Source: Sulfurovum sp. (lineage in GTDB: Bacteria; Campylobacterota; Campylobacteria; Campylobacterales; Sulfurovaceae). From it: DNA of 51,413 nt. The translations under genes and the position numbers were made by a program. This document shows, piece by piece, positions 1 to 9,652 of this stretch. Position 1 is the first letter of the stretch. Each line of letters starts with the position of its first letter. The stretch is from positions 1-51,413 of the forward strand of contig JALSUP010000193.1 in NCBI GenBank assembly GCA_027071315.1, in the 5' to 3' direction. A model generated the notes under the pieces. That model did no database searches, was not told the DNA's origin, and saw only the letters and a list, made by a program, of their open reading frames with translations.

Positions 1-934
1 TGTTGGTCAGCAGTTCATTGACCATGATACCCAGTTGTACCATGACATTGAGAGAGACATGGCGGGTATCACTGCTGATCTCCACCGTGATGGCCTTGTC
101 ATTGGCGTACATTGCCAGCAGAAGGTCAGAAAGCTTTCGCATATAGGCTGCAAAGTCGATGTTTTCAAAATCTTCATGCCGGTAGAGCATCTCATGTACG
201 AGGGCGATGGACTCAATGCGCGACTTGCTCTTTAAGAGCTCCTCCTTCTCCTTGCCTTCCAGTCTGTTCTCCTGCAGGCCGATGATGGAAGCTATGACAT
301 TGAGGTTGTTCTTGACACGGTGATGCACCTCTTTGAGCAGCAGTGCTTTCTGCAGGTTGGCATCATCGAGCTCTTTGAATGTTTTTAAAATGGAGAAGTG
401 GTAAAGCAGTCCGAAAATGTAAATGATCACCGCAGTATAGAGAAGGTTGAAAAGGGCTTGCGGGTTTTGTGTCAGGGGGTTTGTCGGGTTGTAGAGATGT
501 TCGAGGTAAAGCAGCAGTGCCACAGAGGCAAAGAGCAGGGCAGTCATGATGAGCGACTCTTTGAGTTCAAGAAAGAGCAGGGTGGTCAGTGGCAAAAGCA
601 TGATGAAGACAAGAGACATACTGGCAAAATGGTTTAAATGGATGATTAAAAGTAGAGCAGATGAAACAATAACCATAAAAAGATAGGCAGCCTTTTTTAT
701 ATTTTCACTTTGGCGTAAATAATAGAGATTTAAAAATAATAAAATAATGCTTCCAAGTTCAATAGACATATAGGTATACCGCTGAAGAAAAGTGTCTATG
801 ATGACGGCAAAGAGATTGATGACAATGAGGACAACATGAAAACGATAGAGTAAAATTAACTTTGGATCATCATGTTTGATATCAAGATATAGATGTGAAA
901 GTTGCAATGGGACTCCCTGTGATGATGTTTTCAT
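1..934 (-). CDS. Membrane sensor histidine kinase, HisKA_2 type (C-terminus outside window)
   Basis: Read on the minus strand from ATG at 934, this frame stays open for 311 codons and runs off the left edge. Residues about 25-180 form roughly six hydrophobic segments with no obvious periplasmic sensor domain. A short linker leads to the motif EVHHRVKNN at about residues 202-210, the hallmark of the HisKA_2 dimerisation/phosphoacceptor domain; one of the two adjacent His residues should be phosphorylated. The sequence then reaches the N-box region (VMVQLGIMVNELLT) of the ATPase domain and is cut. No cognate regulator is in view. The start lacks a strong Shine-Dalgarno sequence. It is divergent from cysD, sharing the AT-rich 935-1018 gap. 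Ligand and target are unknown. Confidence 0.85.
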   Translation of the reverse strand, partial: MKTSSQGVPLQLSHLYLDIKHDDPKLILLYRFHVVLIVINLFAVIIDTFLQRYTYMSIELGSIILLFLNLYYLRQSENIKKAAYLFMVIVSSALLLIIHLNHFASMSLVFIMLLPLTTLLFLELKESLIMTALLFASVALLLYLEHLYNPTNPLTQNPQALFNLLYTAVIIYIFGLLYHFSILKTFKELDDANLQKALLLKEVHHRVKNNLNVIASIIGLQENRLEGKEKEELLKSKSRIESIALVHEMLYRHEDFENIDFAAYMRKLSDLLLAMYANDKAITVEISSDTRHVSLNVMVQLGIMVNELLTN

Positions 935-961
935 ATAATTAATAGTTAAGTTATTCAAAGC

Positions 962-1018
962 ATTATAATATGATTATTTCAATATAATAGTGTTTAAGAT
1001 TAAAAAGGGGGAGACCTT
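962..1018 (+). promoter_or_regulatory. Promoter and ribosome binding site of the cysD-led operon
   Basis: TATAAT at 983-988 lies 30 bp before the cysD ATG, and a strong Shine-Dalgarno run (AAGGGGGAGA) immediately precedes the start. A second TATAAT at 964-969, whose surroundings also read as TATAAT on the minus strand (967-962), could serve the divergent kinase. No recognisable -35 box is seen, which is common in Campylobacterota sigma-70 promoters. Confidence 0.5.
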
Positions 1019-1930
1019 ATGGTAACCAAAGACCGATTAACACACTTAAAACAGCTTGAAGCCGAGTCCATCCACATCTTGCGGGAGGTAGCCGCGGAAT
1101 TCACTAACCCGGTGATGATGTACTCAGTAGGTAAAGACTCATCTGTCATGCTGCATTTGGCGATGAAAGCTTTTGCACCTGCAAAGCCGCCTTTCAAGTT
1201 CCTTCACGTAGATACACTCTGGAAATTCCATGAAATGATAGAGTTCCGTGACAACCGTGCTGCCGAACTGGGATTTGACCTGGTCGTCCATTCAAACCCG
1301 GAAGGCATTGAGATGGATATCTCCCCTTTTGAACATGGTTCAAAAGTACATACGGATGTCATGAAAACCGAAGCCCTCAAACAGGCACTCAATATGGGTG
1401 GATACGATGCCGTCATCGGCGGTGCCCGTAGAGATGAAGAGAAGTCCAGAGCCAAAGAGCGTATTTTCTCTTTCCGTGACAAACAGCACAGATGGGACCC
1501 GAAGAATCAGAGACCTGAACTCTGGAATGTCTTTAACACAGCCATCCAGAAGGGTGAGTCTGTACGTGTCTTCCCTATTTCCAACTGGACAGAGCTTGAT
1601 GTATGGCAGTATATTTACCTCGAAGGTATTCCTATTCCTTCACTCTACTTCGCCAAAGAGCGTCCTGTTGTTGAATATGAAGGTACCAAGATACTCGTAG
1701 ATGATGAGAGAATGCCAAAAGAACTCAGAGACACAGCAAAAATGGAAATGGTACGCTTTAGAACCCTGGGCTGCTACCCGCTTACCGGTGCCATCAACTC
1801 CACCGCAGCAACGTTGCCGGAAATTATTAAAGAGATGCTTCTTTCCACTTCAAGTGAGAGAGAAGGCAGACTGATAGACAAAGATAGCGAAGGCGCTATG
1901 GAAAAGAAAAAAATGGAAGGGTACTTTTAG
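1019..1930 (+). CDS. cysD: Sulfate adenylyltransferase subunit 2 (ATP sulfurylase small subunit)
   Basis: This 303-residue protein matches CysD in length and sequence. It catalyses adenylyl transfer from ATP to sulfate, giving APS, in complex with the GTPase CysN. The PP-loop ATP-pyrophosphatase motif is visible as [10 protein letters not shown] at about residues 35-44, followed by HVDTLWKF and the conserved [16 protein letters not shown] segment; the C-terminus has the family motif [13 protein letters not shown]. It is the first gene of the plus-strand unit and ends 1 bp before cysN. CysDN is the sulfate-activating (not dissimilatory) ATP sulfurylase. The downstream genes suggest that its product feeds PAPS for polysaccharide sulfation rather than only cysteine synthesis. 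Confidence 0.95.
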   Translation: MVTKDRLTHLKQLEAESIHILREVAAEFTNPVMMYSVGKDSSVMLHLAMKAFAPAKPPFKFLHVDTLWKFHEMIEFRDNRAAELGFDLVVHSNPEGIEMDISPFEHGSKVHTDVMKTEALKQALNMGGYDAVIGGARRDEEKSRAKERIFSFRDKQHRWDPKNQRPELWNVFNTAIQKGESVRVFPISNWTELDVWQYIYLEGIPIPSLYFAKERPVVEYEGTKILVDDERMPKELRDTAKMEMVRFRTLGCYPLTGAINSTAATLPEIIKEMLLSTSSEREGRLIDKDSEGAMEKKKMEGYF

Positions 1931-1931
1931 A

Positions 1932-3371
1932 ATGTCAACACAAAACAATAAAATAGCTATGGACATTGAGGGATACCTCAAAGAACATGAAAACAAAGAT
2001 ATGCTGCGATTTTTAACCTGCGGATCGGTTGATGACGGTAAAAGTACACTGATCGGCAGAATGCTTTATGACTCCAAAATGATCTTTGACGATCAGCTTG
2101 CAGCCGCAGAAGGTGAGAGTGAGAAGTACGGAACCACAGGTGAGAAGATAGATATGGCATTGCTTGTCGACGGTCTTCAAAGTGAAAGAGAACAGGGTAT
2201 TACGATTGACGTTGCCTACCGTTTCTTTGCCACTGAGAATAGAAAGTTCATCATTGCAGACACTCCGGGTCACGAACAGTACACAAGAAACATGGTCACC
2301 GGTGCTTCTACGGCAGATGTTGCCATTATTCTGATCGATGCACGTAAAGGCATCCTGACACAGACAAGAAGACACAGCTTTATTGTCTCTCTGCTTGGTA
2401 TTGAACATGTTGTCGTTGCGATCAATAAAATGGATCTGGTAGACTTCTCTGAAGATGTTTTCAATGAAATTTCTCAAGCTTACGGTGAACTGGCAAAAGA
2501 GTTGGGTATTAAAAATACTTACTATATGCCGGTCTCAGCACTGGACGGTGACAATGTCGTGGACAGAAGTGCGCATACGCCATGGTATACAGGATTGCCG
2601 CTGCTTGGTCTGCTTGACAGTATGGATATCTCCAAAGAGCAGAAAGCGGAAGATTTCAGATTCCCTGTGCAGTATGTGAACCGTCCGAACCTTGACTTCA
2701 GAGGTTTCTGCGGAACCATTGCTGCGGGTGAAGTAGCTGTGGGTGATGACATTACCGTACTGCCTTCGGGAAAGACGACCAAAGTCAAAAGCATCATCAA
2801 TGCCGGTGACATTACAGAAACAGACAGGTCGGCGACCTGTGAACGTGCCTATGCACCGATGGCCATTACTATTACGACAGAAGATGAAGTCGATATCTCC
2901 CGTGGTGACATGCTGGTACACACAAAAAGTCTCCCGCGTGTTTCAAACTCACTGAAAGTGATGCTCGTCTGGATGGATGAAACGCCGATGGATCTTGACA
3001 GAATGTATGACATCAAGCGTGCCACGTCTGTGGTTTCCGGATCGTTCGAGCACATTAACTATAAAGTAGATGTCAATACCTACGAGAGACAGACAGTACA
3101 TAAACTCGGACTGAATGATATTGCTTCATGTAAAATGGTCCTTACTCAGCCTATCGCGGCAGATGCCTATGAGACAAACCGTCTGACCGGTTCCTTCATT
3201 GTGGTAGACAGAATTACGAACAACACGGTAGGTGCAGGAATGATCGTCGGCGTCAGCAGACGTGAGCAGGATGCAGCGAAATTGTCGGAAAAGTCATATA
3301 CAGATGCAGAGAAAGCACTTAATCAGTATATTAGAGAGAACTTCCCGGAATGGGAATGTAAAGTCGTCTAA
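1932..3371 (+). CDS. cysN: Sulfate adenylyltransferase subunit 1 (GTPase)
   Basis: The 479-residue protein is an EF-Tu-like GTPase that couples GTP hydrolysis to APS formation by CysD. GTPase motifs are clear: G1 GSVDDGKSTL near residue 31, switch region GITIDVAYRFF, G3 DTPGHEQY and G4 NKMD. C-terminal beta-barrel domains follow (RPNLDFRGFCGTI onward). It is a stand-alone CysN, with no CysC kinase fused at its C-terminus as in NodQ-type proteins; two separate kinase genes come next instead. Its stop overlaps the next start by one base, implying translational coupling. Confidence 0.95.
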   Translation: MSTQNNKIAMDIEGYLKEHENKDMLRFLTCGSVDDGKSTLIGRMLYDSKMIFDDQLAAAEGESEKYGTTGEKIDMALLVDGLQSEREQGITIDVAYRFFATENRKFIIADTPGHEQYTRNMVTGASTADVAIILIDARKGILTQTRRHSFIVSLLGIEHVVVAINKMDLVDFSEDVFNEISQAYGELAKELGIKNTYYMPVSALDGDNVVDRSAHTPWYTGLPLLGLLDSMDISKEQKAEDFRFPVQYVNRPNLDFRGFCGTIAAGEVAVGDDITVLPSGKTTKVKSIINAGDITETDRSATCERAYAPMAITITTEDEVDISRGDMLVHTKSLPRVSNSLKVMLVWMDETPMDLDRMYDIKRATSVVSGSFEHINYKVDVNTYERQTVHKLGLNDIASCKMVLTQPIAADAYETNRLTGSFIVVDRITNNTVGAGMIVGVSRREQDAAKLSEKSYTDAEKALNQYIRENFPEWECKVV

Positions 3372-4096
3372 TGTACAGAGAGACCAATAAACGCTCCATC
3401 GTCAAAGGGATCAGCTGGCGTGTGGTCGCAACGACCACCACCATTTTGATCGTCTATTTTTTCTTTGACCGTCTGGATCTCGCGATCGCAGCGGGAATGA
3501 TAGAGACGGTATTGAAAGTCGGACTCTACTGGGCGCATGAACGTGCCTGGTTCAAGATACGCTGGGGTAAAAAGAAGATCGAACCTTTTAACCTCTGGTT
3601 CACAGGTCTTCCTCTTTCGGGTAAAACGACCATTGCAGACAAAGTCTATACGGAACTTGAAAAACTTCATATTCCCATAGAGCGTCTGGATTCCAAAGAT
3701 ATCCGTGACCTTATTCCCAATATCGGTTTTACACGTGAAGACAGAAACAGACACATGCACCGTATCGGATTTTTGATACAGAAATTGCAGAAAAATGCTA
3801 TTTCCACAGTAGCCACTTTTGTTTCTCCCTACAAAGAATCGCGTAAAGCGATCCGTGATATGGTTCAGAACAATATTGTTGTGTATGTGAAAGCAGATAT
3901 TGAAACCTGTAAGGCACGTGACTACAAAGGGGTGTATGAAAAAGCGATGAAGGGTGAACTTCAAAACTTTTCAGGGGTGAATGATGTCTATGAAGAGCCA
4001 CAGTATGCTGAAGTCACTGTCGACACAGACAAACTGTCAGCCGATGAAGCAGCTGCGATCATTGTAAATTATGTAAAGAAGCATTATGTCAAATAA
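3371..4096 (+). CDS. DUF2061 membrane domain fused to a divergent adenylylsulfate kinase
   Basis: In this 241-residue protein, residues about 5-64 match the DUF2061 family: [14 protein letters not shown], a hydrophobic segment around 20-48, then [14 protein letters not shown]. Residues about 70-240 are an APS-kinase fold. The P-loop is GLPLSGKTT (79-87) instead of the usual GLSGSGKST. The substrate motif LDGDNIR of true CysC is LDSKDIR here. APS kinase phosphorylates APS to PAPS; whether this copy is active is uncertain given these changes. It overlaps the canonical cysC by 11 bp. The likely role is a membrane-anchored kinase or a partner that brings PAPS synthesis to the inner membrane (inference). 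Confidence 0.8.
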   Translation: MYRETNKRSIVKGISWRVVATTTTILIVYFFFDRLDLAIAAGMIETVLKVGLYWAHERAWFKIRWGKKKIEPFNLWFTGLPLSGKTTIADKVYTELEKLHIPIERLDSKDIRDLIPNIGFTREDRNRHMHRIGFLIQKLQKNAISTVATFVSPYKESRKAIRDMVQNNIVVYVKADIETCKARDYKGVYEKAMKGELQNFSGVNDVYEEPQYAEVTVDTDKLSADEAAAIIVNYVKKHYVK

Positions 4097-4691
4097 AAAT
4101 ATTGTATGGCATGACCATCATGTCTCTAAAAATGAACGTTCGAAACTTAAAGATCAGAAACCCTGTATTCTCTGGTTTACGGGCTTAAGCGGCTCCGGGA
4201 AATCAACAGTTGCCAATGCGGTAGAGAGTCAACTCCTGGCTCTGAAGAAGCATACCTATCTGCTTGACGGTGATAACATTAGAATGGGACTCAACAAAGG
4301 CTTGACCTTTTCAGATGAAGACCGTATTGAAAACATTAGACGTATCGGGGAAGTCTCCAAGCTCTTTGTGGATGCCGGTACCATTGTATTGACCGCATTC
4401 ATCTCTCCTTTTCAAAAAGAGAGAGATGTGGTCCGTGCTTTGGTGGAAGAGGGTGAATTCATAGAAGTGTTCATCGATACCCCATTGGAAGTCTGTGAAT
4501 CCCGTGACCCTAAAGGCTTGTATGAAAAGGCACGTAAAGGGGAGATACCGAATTTTACAGGGATCTCTTCTCCTTATGAAGCACCGGTCAACCCTGAAAT
4601 TCATGTAAAGACAGCAGAATTGAACATAGAAGCGTGTGCAGAACAGATCGTGAGCTATTTAAAAGAGAAAGGCTATATAAATGTTAGATAA
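4086..4691 (+). CDS. cysC: Adenylylsulfate kinase
   Basis: This canonical 201-residue APS kinase phosphorylates APS to PAPS. Visible motifs are Walker [10 protein letters not shown] near residue 34, [26 protein letters not shown], the [10 protein letters not shown] segment, and the [18 protein letters not shown] lid region with SPYEAP. Every family hallmark missing from the preceding paralogue is present here, so this copy probably carries the activity. The start overlaps the fusion gene and its end overlaps cysQ by 11 bp. Confidence 0.95.
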   Translation: MSNKNIVWHDHHVSKNERSKLKDQKPCILWFTGLSGSGKSTVANAVESQLLALKKHTYLLDGDNIRMGLNKGLTFSDEDRIENIRRIGEVSKLFVDAGTIVLTAFISPFQKERDVVRALVEEGEFIEVFIDTPLEVCESRDPKGLYEKARKGEIPNFTGISSPYEAPVNPEIHVKTAELNIEACAEQIVSYLKEKGYINVR

Positions 4692-5430
4692 AATTGATTT
4701 AAATGATATAGAAAAGATCGCACTTGATGCGGGGAAGACCATTATGGAAATTTACAACAGAGATTTTTCCATAGAGTACAAAGATGACAAATCTCCCTTG
4801 ACAGAAGCGGATCTTGCCTCCAATGATGTGATCATGCAGGGACTTGAAAAGTATGGCATTCCTATTATGTCCGAAGAGGGTAAGACCATTGCCTATGATG
4901 AAAGAAAAGACTGGGAGTATTACTGGTGTATCGATCCGATCGACGGGACAAAAGAGTTCATTAAGAAAAATGGTGAATTCACGGTCAATATTGCTCTTAT
5001 CCACAAAGATGCGCCGATCCTGGGTGTGGTGTATGCACCGGCACTGGATGATATGTATGCAGCAAAAAAAGGAAGCGGTGCCTTTAAGAACGGTGAAAAG
5101 CTTCCTCTGCAGAGTAATCCTGACATGAAAGAGAAAATGTCTGTCGTGGCTTCAAAGTCACATCTTTCTGAAGAGACACAGGCTTTCATTGATGCGCTTG
5201 ATACCAAAAATATTGAGCAGGTCTCCAAGGGAAGTTCACTGAAACTCTGTATGGTCGCCGAAGGTGAAGCAGACATTTACCCGAGACTGGCACCGACGAT
5301 GGAGTGGGATACCGCTGCAGCAGATGCCGTGGTCAGAGAGAGTGGCAAGATGACTTATCAGTTTGAAAATGATGAGCCGGTGGTCTATAACAAAACGGAT
5401 CTTTTGAATCCGTGGTTCGTTGTTAAATAA
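4681..5430 (+). CDS. cysQ: 3'(2'),5'-bisphosphate nucleotidase
   Basis: A 249-residue enzyme of the inositol-monophosphatase superfamily that converts PAP to AMP and so removes the by-product of PAPS use. Metal-binding motifs are present: [18 protein letters not shown] (the Glu site), the core [23 protein letters not shown] and, near the C-terminus, [15 protein letters not shown]. It lies in the same unit as cysDNC. PAP is made by PAPS reductase or by sulfotransferases; neither is encoded in the window, so the consumer of PAPS lies elsewhere. Confidence 0.93.
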   Translation: MLDKIDLNDIEKIALDAGKTIMEIYNRDFSIEYKDDKSPLTEADLASNDVIMQGLEKYGIPIMSEEGKTIAYDERKDWEYYWCIDPIDGTKEFIKKNGEFTVNIALIHKDAPILGVVYAPALDDMYAAKKGSGAFKNGEKLPLQSNPDMKEKMSVVASKSHLSEETQAFIDALDTKNIEQVSKGSSLKLCMVAEGEADIYPRLAPTMEWDTAAADAVVRESGKMTYQFENDEPVVYNKTDLLNPWFVVK

Positions 5431-5447
5431 AAAATAAAGGGGATAAG

Positions 5448-6338
5448 ATGAAAGGTATAATTTTAGCAGGAGGATCGGGTACGAGACTCTACCCGATCAC
5501 CAAGGGTGTCAGCAAGCAGCTGGTACCGATCTATGATAAACCGATGATCTACTATCCGCTCTCTGTACTGATGCTGGCAGGGATCAAAGAGGTGCTGATC
5601 ATCTCCACACCCCATGATCTTCCGAGATTTGAAGATCTTCTGGGAGACGGCAGCGCTATCGGTATGAAGTTCTCTTATGTGGAACAGCCCTCTCCGGACG
5701 GTTTGGCACAGGCATTCATTTTGGGAGAAGAGTTCATTGGTGATGATGATGTCTGTCTGATACTCGGAGACAATATCTTTTACGGACAGGGGCTGATAGA
5801 TCTGCTCAATAAATCGGTATGTAATGCCAAAGAGCATGACAAAGCGACGGTATTCGGTTACTATGTGAAAGACCCTGAACGTTACGGTGTGGCTGAATTT
5901 GATGCTGAATCCAATGTGGTCTCGATAGAAGAGAAGCCTTCTGAACCTAAGAGTAACTATGCGGTCGTGGGTATCTATTTCTACCCGAATGATGTGGTTA
6001 AAAAAGCGAAAAATGTCAAGCCTTCGGACAGAGGAGAACTTGAGATCACCACTTTGAATCAGGATTACCTTGCAGACAGCAGACTGAGAGTGAAGCTGAT
6101 GGGAAGAGGCTTTGCATGGCTCGATACAGGGACACACGAGTCTCTGCTTGAAGCATCGAACTTCATTCAGACCATTGAGAACCGTCAGGGGCTGAAAGTG
6201 GCCTGTATTGAAGAGATCGCTTATGAGATGGGGTACATCACTGCTGATGAACTTGAAAAACTGGCACAGCCTTTGAAAAAGAACCAGTATGGACAGTACC
6301 TTCTGCGTCGCGTTAAAGAGGGAATCCTGCAAAGATGA
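5448..6338 (+). CDS. rmlA: Glucose-1-phosphate thymidylyltransferase
   Basis: The 296-residue protein makes dTDP-glucose from glucose-1-phosphate and dTTP, the first step of dTDP-L-rhamnose synthesis. The N-terminal nucleotidyltransferase signature [16 protein letters not shown] and [18 protein letters not shown], the metal-binding LGDNIFYG, and [20 protein letters not shown] are all characteristic of RmlA. A good ribosome binding site (AAAGGGGATAAG) precedes the ATG. Its stop overlaps the rmlC start (ATGA). Confidence 0.96.
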   Translation: MKGIILAGGSGTRLYPITKGVSKQLVPIYDKPMIYYPLSVLMLAGIKEVLIISTPHDLPRFEDLLGDGSAIGMKFSYVEQPSPDGLAQAFILGEEFIGDDDVCLILGDNIFYGQGLIDLLNKSVCNAKEHDKATVFGYYVKDPERYGVAEFDAESNVVSIEEKPSEPKSNYAVVGIYFYPNDVVKKAKNVKPSDRGELEITTLNQDYLADSRLRVKLMGRGFAWLDTGTHESLLEASNFIQTIENRQGLKVACIEEIAYEMGYITADELEKLAQPLKKNQYGQYLLRRVKEGILQR

Positions 6339-6910
6339 ATTTCATAAGAACAGCAATAGAAGATGTGGTCATTTGTGAACCGACGGTACACGGTGATGAG
6401 AGAGGCTATTTTGTTGAGACATTCCGGGCGGACAAGCTCGAAGCTTTTCTCGGTTATAAAATAGACTTTTGTCAGGATAACGAGTCGAAAAGTTCACGAG
6501 GTGTACTGCGTGGTCTGCATTATCAGTTAGCACCTTTTGCACAGACAAAACTGGTACGTGTCATTCATGGATCTGTCCTTGATGTGGCTGTGGACATACG
6601 CAAAGGCAGTCCGACATTCGGAAAACATGTGGCGGTCGAGCTGAGTGCGGAGAACAAAAGGCAGCTGCTGATACCGCGCGGTTTCGCCCATGCTTTTGTG
6701 GTGCTTGAAGATGATACGATCTTCGCCTATAAAGTAGACAACTACTACTCTCCTGAATGCGACAGGGGTATCTCTTATGCCGATGAGAACATTGGTATTG
6801 ACTGGTCTCTGCCATTGGAAGCATTGAAGCTCTCCCAGAAAGACACCAAACAGCCGAAGCTTCATGAGACAGATGACATTTTTGAATACGGTGTGAACTA
6901 CTATGCCTAA
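6335..6910 (+). CDS. rmlC: dTDP-4-dehydrorhamnose 3,5-epimerase
   Basis: A 191-residue cupin-fold epimerase, normal length for RmlC. The N-terminal [11 protein letters not shown], the active-site strand [12 protein letters not shown] (catalytic His), [19 protein letters not shown] and [13 protein letters not shown] are the typical motifs. It acts after RmlB in the dTDP-rhamnose pathway. It overlaps rmlA upstream by 4 bp and rmlD downstream by 8 bp. Confidence 0.95.
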   Translation: MNFIRTAIEDVVICEPTVHGDERGYFVETFRADKLEAFLGYKIDFCQDNESKSSRGVLRGLHYQLAPFAQTKLVRVIHGSVLDVAVDIRKGSPTFGKHVAVELSAENKRQLLIPRGFAHAFVVLEDDTIFAYKVDNYYSPECDRGISYADENIGIDWSLPLEALKLSQKDTKQPKLHETDDIFEYGVNYYA

Positions 6911-7763
6911 AGTTTTGGTGACAGGAAGCAGGGGACAGCTGGGTTCCGAACTTGGAGAACTGGTTTCCGATGAGGGATATTTCTTTACTGACCGTGACAC
7001 GCTTGACATTGCAGACAAAGATGCCGTAGCACGTTTCTGTGATGAAAACGGGATCGACACCATCATCAACTGTGCCGCCTATACGGCTGTGGATAAGGCA
7101 GAAGAGGATCTGGAAAATGCAGACAGGATCAACCATCTTGCTGTGAAATATCTGGCTGAGATCGCCAAAGAGAAGAAGATAAAGCTTGTCCATATCTCCA
7201 CGGACTATGTCTTTGACGGGATGAATTACAGACCCTATGTCGAGAGTGATCCGACGGGTCCCAGCGGTGTATACGGCAGTACGAAACTCGCAGGTGAAGA
7301 GGCGATTAAAAAGATCAATCCGGATCATACGATCATTATCAGGACTTCATGGGTCTATAGTTCTTTTGGTGCCAACTTTGTCAAGACCATGTTGCGTCTG
7401 GGTAAAGAGAGGGAGTCACTGGGCGTGATCTTTGATCAGGTGGGTACACCTACCTATGCGCGTGATCTGGCAGCGGCTGTTTTGCATATTGTGCCACAAT
7501 TGCAGAATGAAGATGTACAGACTTACCACTACTCGAACGAGGGGGTACTAAGCTGGTACGATTTTGCCAAAGAGATCATGAAAATGGCAAAGATCAGCTG
7601 TCAGATTAACCCGATAGAGACCAAAGCCTACCCGACACCGGCGAAGCGGCCGCACTACTCTTTGTTGAACAAAGGGAAGATCAAAGCGGATTTTAATTTG
7701 GAGATACCTTACTGGAAAGACGGTTTGGATGATTGTTTAAGAAAAATGGGAGAGAGAAAATGA
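6903..7763 (+). CDS. rmlD: dTDP-4-dehydrorhamnose reductase
   Basis: This 286-residue short-chain dehydrogenase performs the last, NAD(P)H-dependent step to dTDP-L-rhamnose. Features are the N-terminal nucleotide-binding glycine motif (VTGSRGQLGSEL), DTIINCAAYTAVDKAE, HISTDYVFDG, and the catalytic Tyr/Lys in GVYGSTKLAGE. Its last bases overlap the true start of rmlB (ATGA). Confidence 0.95.
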   Translation: MPKVLVTGSRGQLGSELGELVSDEGYFFTDRDTLDIADKDAVARFCDENGIDTIINCAAYTAVDKAEEDLENADRINHLAVKYLAEIAKEKKIKLVHISTDYVFDGMNYRPYVESDPTGPSGVYGSTKLAGEEAIKKINPDHTIIIRTSWVYSSFGANFVKTMLRLGKERESLGVIFDQVGTPTYARDLAAAVLHIVPQLQNEDVQTYHYSNEGVLSWYDFAKEIMKMAKISCQINPIETKAYPTPAKRPHYSLLNKGKIKADFNLEIPYWKDGLDDCLRKMGERK

Positions 7764-8773
7764 AAAGTATATTGTTAACAGGAACAGCGGGTTTTATCGG
7801 TTCGAATTTCGCACCGTATTTTTTGGAAAAGTATCCGGAGTATCATTTGATCAACCTCGATCTTCTGACCTATGCCGGTGATCTGGAAAACCTGAAAGAG
7901 TGTGAGGGGAACCCGCGGTACAAGTTCATCAAGGGTGACATCTGCAACCGTGAACTGGTGGAATTCATTTTTTCCGAGTATGACATTCAGGGTGTGATCC
8001 ACTTTGCGGCGGAATCCCATGTGGACAACTCCATTAAAAACCCGGGTGTGTTCATTGAGACCAATGTGAACGGGACATTTACACTGCTGGATGTGGCACA
8101 GAAGTACTGGATGGAGAAGCCATTTACGTACAAGAGTGCTTATGAGGGGTGCAGGTTTCACCATATCTCTACCGATGAAGTGTATGGTACGCTGAATGAA
8201 ACGGATCTTTTTACCGAAGAGACACCGTATGCGCCAAACTCACCGTACTCCGCCTCCAAAGCATCGAGTGATATGATCGTCAGATCATACCAGGAGACCT
8301 ATGGACTCAATACGGTCATTACAAACTGTTCAAACAATTACGGACCGAAACAGCATGATGAGAAACTCATTCCTACGATCATCAGAAAGGCATTGGCCGG
8401 TGAGTCCATTCCTATTTACGGCGACGGTAAAAATATCCGTGACTGGCTCTATGTGCTTGACCACTGTAAAGGGATAGACCTGGTCTACCACACAGGAAAA
8501 GAGGCCAATGTCTATAATATCGGCGGGCGTAACGAGCGTACGAACCTTCAGATCGTGGATGCCATCTGCAGTATACTGGATGAAAAAGTACCTGCCCAAA
8601 AGAGTTACAAAGCGTTGATCACTTTTGTGGAAGACAGAGCAGGGCATGACAGACGTTATGCTATCGATGCAACAAAGCTGGAAAATGAACTTGGCTGGAA
8701 AGCGGATGAGAACTTCGATACGGGGATCGTTAAAACCATTGACTGGTATTTGGAAAAGTATCAGGTTCAGTAA
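7760..8773 (+). CDS. rmlB: dTDP-glucose 4,6-dehydratase
   Basis: This 337-residue extended SDR enzyme converts dTDP-glucose to dTDP-4-keto-6-deoxyglucose. It has the Rossmann motif LLTGTAGFIGSNF, HFAAESHVDNSI, HISTDEVYGTL and the active-site YSASKASSD, followed by NCSNNYGPKQHDEKLIPT. I take ATG 7760 (MKSILLTG) rather than an in-frame upstream codon at 7733, because GGGAGAGA sits just before 7760 and the overlap with rmlD is then a tight ATGA. Compared with RmlB from enteric bacteria, rmlB here follows rmlD rather than leading the cluster. Confidence 0.95.
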   Translation: MKSILLTGTAGFIGSNFAPYFLEKYPEYHLINLDLLTYAGDLENLKECEGNPRYKFIKGDICNRELVEFIFSEYDIQGVIHFAAESHVDNSIKNPGVFIETNVNGTFTLLDVAQKYWMEKPFTYKSAYEGCRFHHISTDEVYGTLNETDLFTEETPYAPNSPYSASKASSDMIVRSYQETYGLNTVITNCSNNYGPKQHDEKLIPTIIRKALAGESIPIYGDGKNIRDWLYVLDHCKGIDLVYHTGKEANVYNIGGRNERTNLQIVDAICSILDEKVPAQKSYKALITFVEDRAGHDRRYAIDATKLENELGWKADENFDTGIVKTIDWYLEKYQVQ

Positions 8774-8803
8774 CATTATACATTCAATTTAAAAGGGAGT
8801 TCC

Positions 8804-9652
8804 ATGCCAAAAATTGCAGCAGTGGTACTTCTTTTTAATCCCTCTGAAGAGGTATATGCCAATATTGAAAGTTACCGTAAAGAGGTAGAGACGCTTTATG
8901 TGGTTGACAATACGGAAGATAAAATGATCTCTCGCTCTTTACGGGAGCGTATACTGGCTCTCCCCAATGTCAGGCTTATTCACCAACATGAGAATATCGG
9001 TATCGCAAAAGCCCTGAACATGGCACTATATCATGCAGAGAAGGAGGGCTGTAAGTGGCTCTTGACTATGGATCAGGACTCCTCTTTTTCTGAGACGGAG
9101 TGGTCGGCATACCTGTCTCATTTTAAAACGTGTTTGGTTCTTTCTGATATTGGACTTCTTTCCCCACTCCATAACCCAAAATTTGTAAATACTTCTCTTC
9201 ACACGCCATGTATGAAACAGGAGGCAGTTCTCACATCTGGGAATTTGGTCTCTGTGCAGGCAGCATTGGAGGTTGCCGGCTATGATGAGAGGCTCTTCAT
9301 CGATGAAGTGGACCATGCTTTCTGTTTTGCCCTGCAGCAGAAAGGCTATGCCGTCTATGTCGACCGGACCGTGTACCTGAACCACCGTCTTGGCACAGCA
9401 TTCGGTACGGTAGGGAATATCAAGCTTTATGCCCCTGAACGCCTCTACTATATGCTGCGTAACTATCTCTACCTCAGAGCGCAGTATGCAGAAGTGTTTC
9501 CGGACTTTTTTAAAACAAGAGGGGCTTATCTGATAAAATTTTTTATGAAACAGCTTCTCTTTGGCCAAGAGAGAATACAAAATATTCACATGTTGAAACA
9601 GGGGTATGACGATTACAGGCATAAGAGATACGGGAGATACCATGCAGCATGA
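8804..9652 (+). CDS. Family 2 glycosyltransferase, probable rhamnosyltransferase
   Basis: The 282-residue protein has the GT-A fold of family 2: an N-terminal AAVVLLFNP strand, the acidic metal-binding element TMDQDSSF near residue 90, GNLVSVQAALEVAGYDERLFIDEVDHAFCFALQQKG, and a C-terminal amphipathic region typical of rhamnosyltransferases (RfbN/WsaF-like). It probably transfers rhamnose from the dTDP-rhamnose made by the four preceding genes onto a growing surface glycan; acceptor and linkage are unknown. It overlaps the next gene by 11 bp. Confidence 0.85.
   Translation: MPKIAAVVLLFNPSEEVYANIESYRKEVETLYVVDNTEDKMISRSLRERILALPNVRLIHQHENIGIAKALNMALYHAEKEGCKWLLTMDQDSSFSETEWSAYLSHFKTCLVLSDIGLLSPLHNPKFVNTSLHTPCMKQEAVLTSGNLVSVQAALEVAGYDERLFIDEVDHAFCFALQQKGYAVYVDRTVYLNHRLGTAFGTVGNIKLYAPERLYYMLRNYLYLRAQYAEVFPDFFKTRGAYLIKFFMKQLLFGQERIQNIHMLKQGYDDYRHKRYGRYHAA

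Noticed and set aside
5463-6332. Long minus-strand frame of 289 codons opposite rmlA
   Set aside because: It mirrors rmlA almost exactly, resembles no family, and has no independent start signals.
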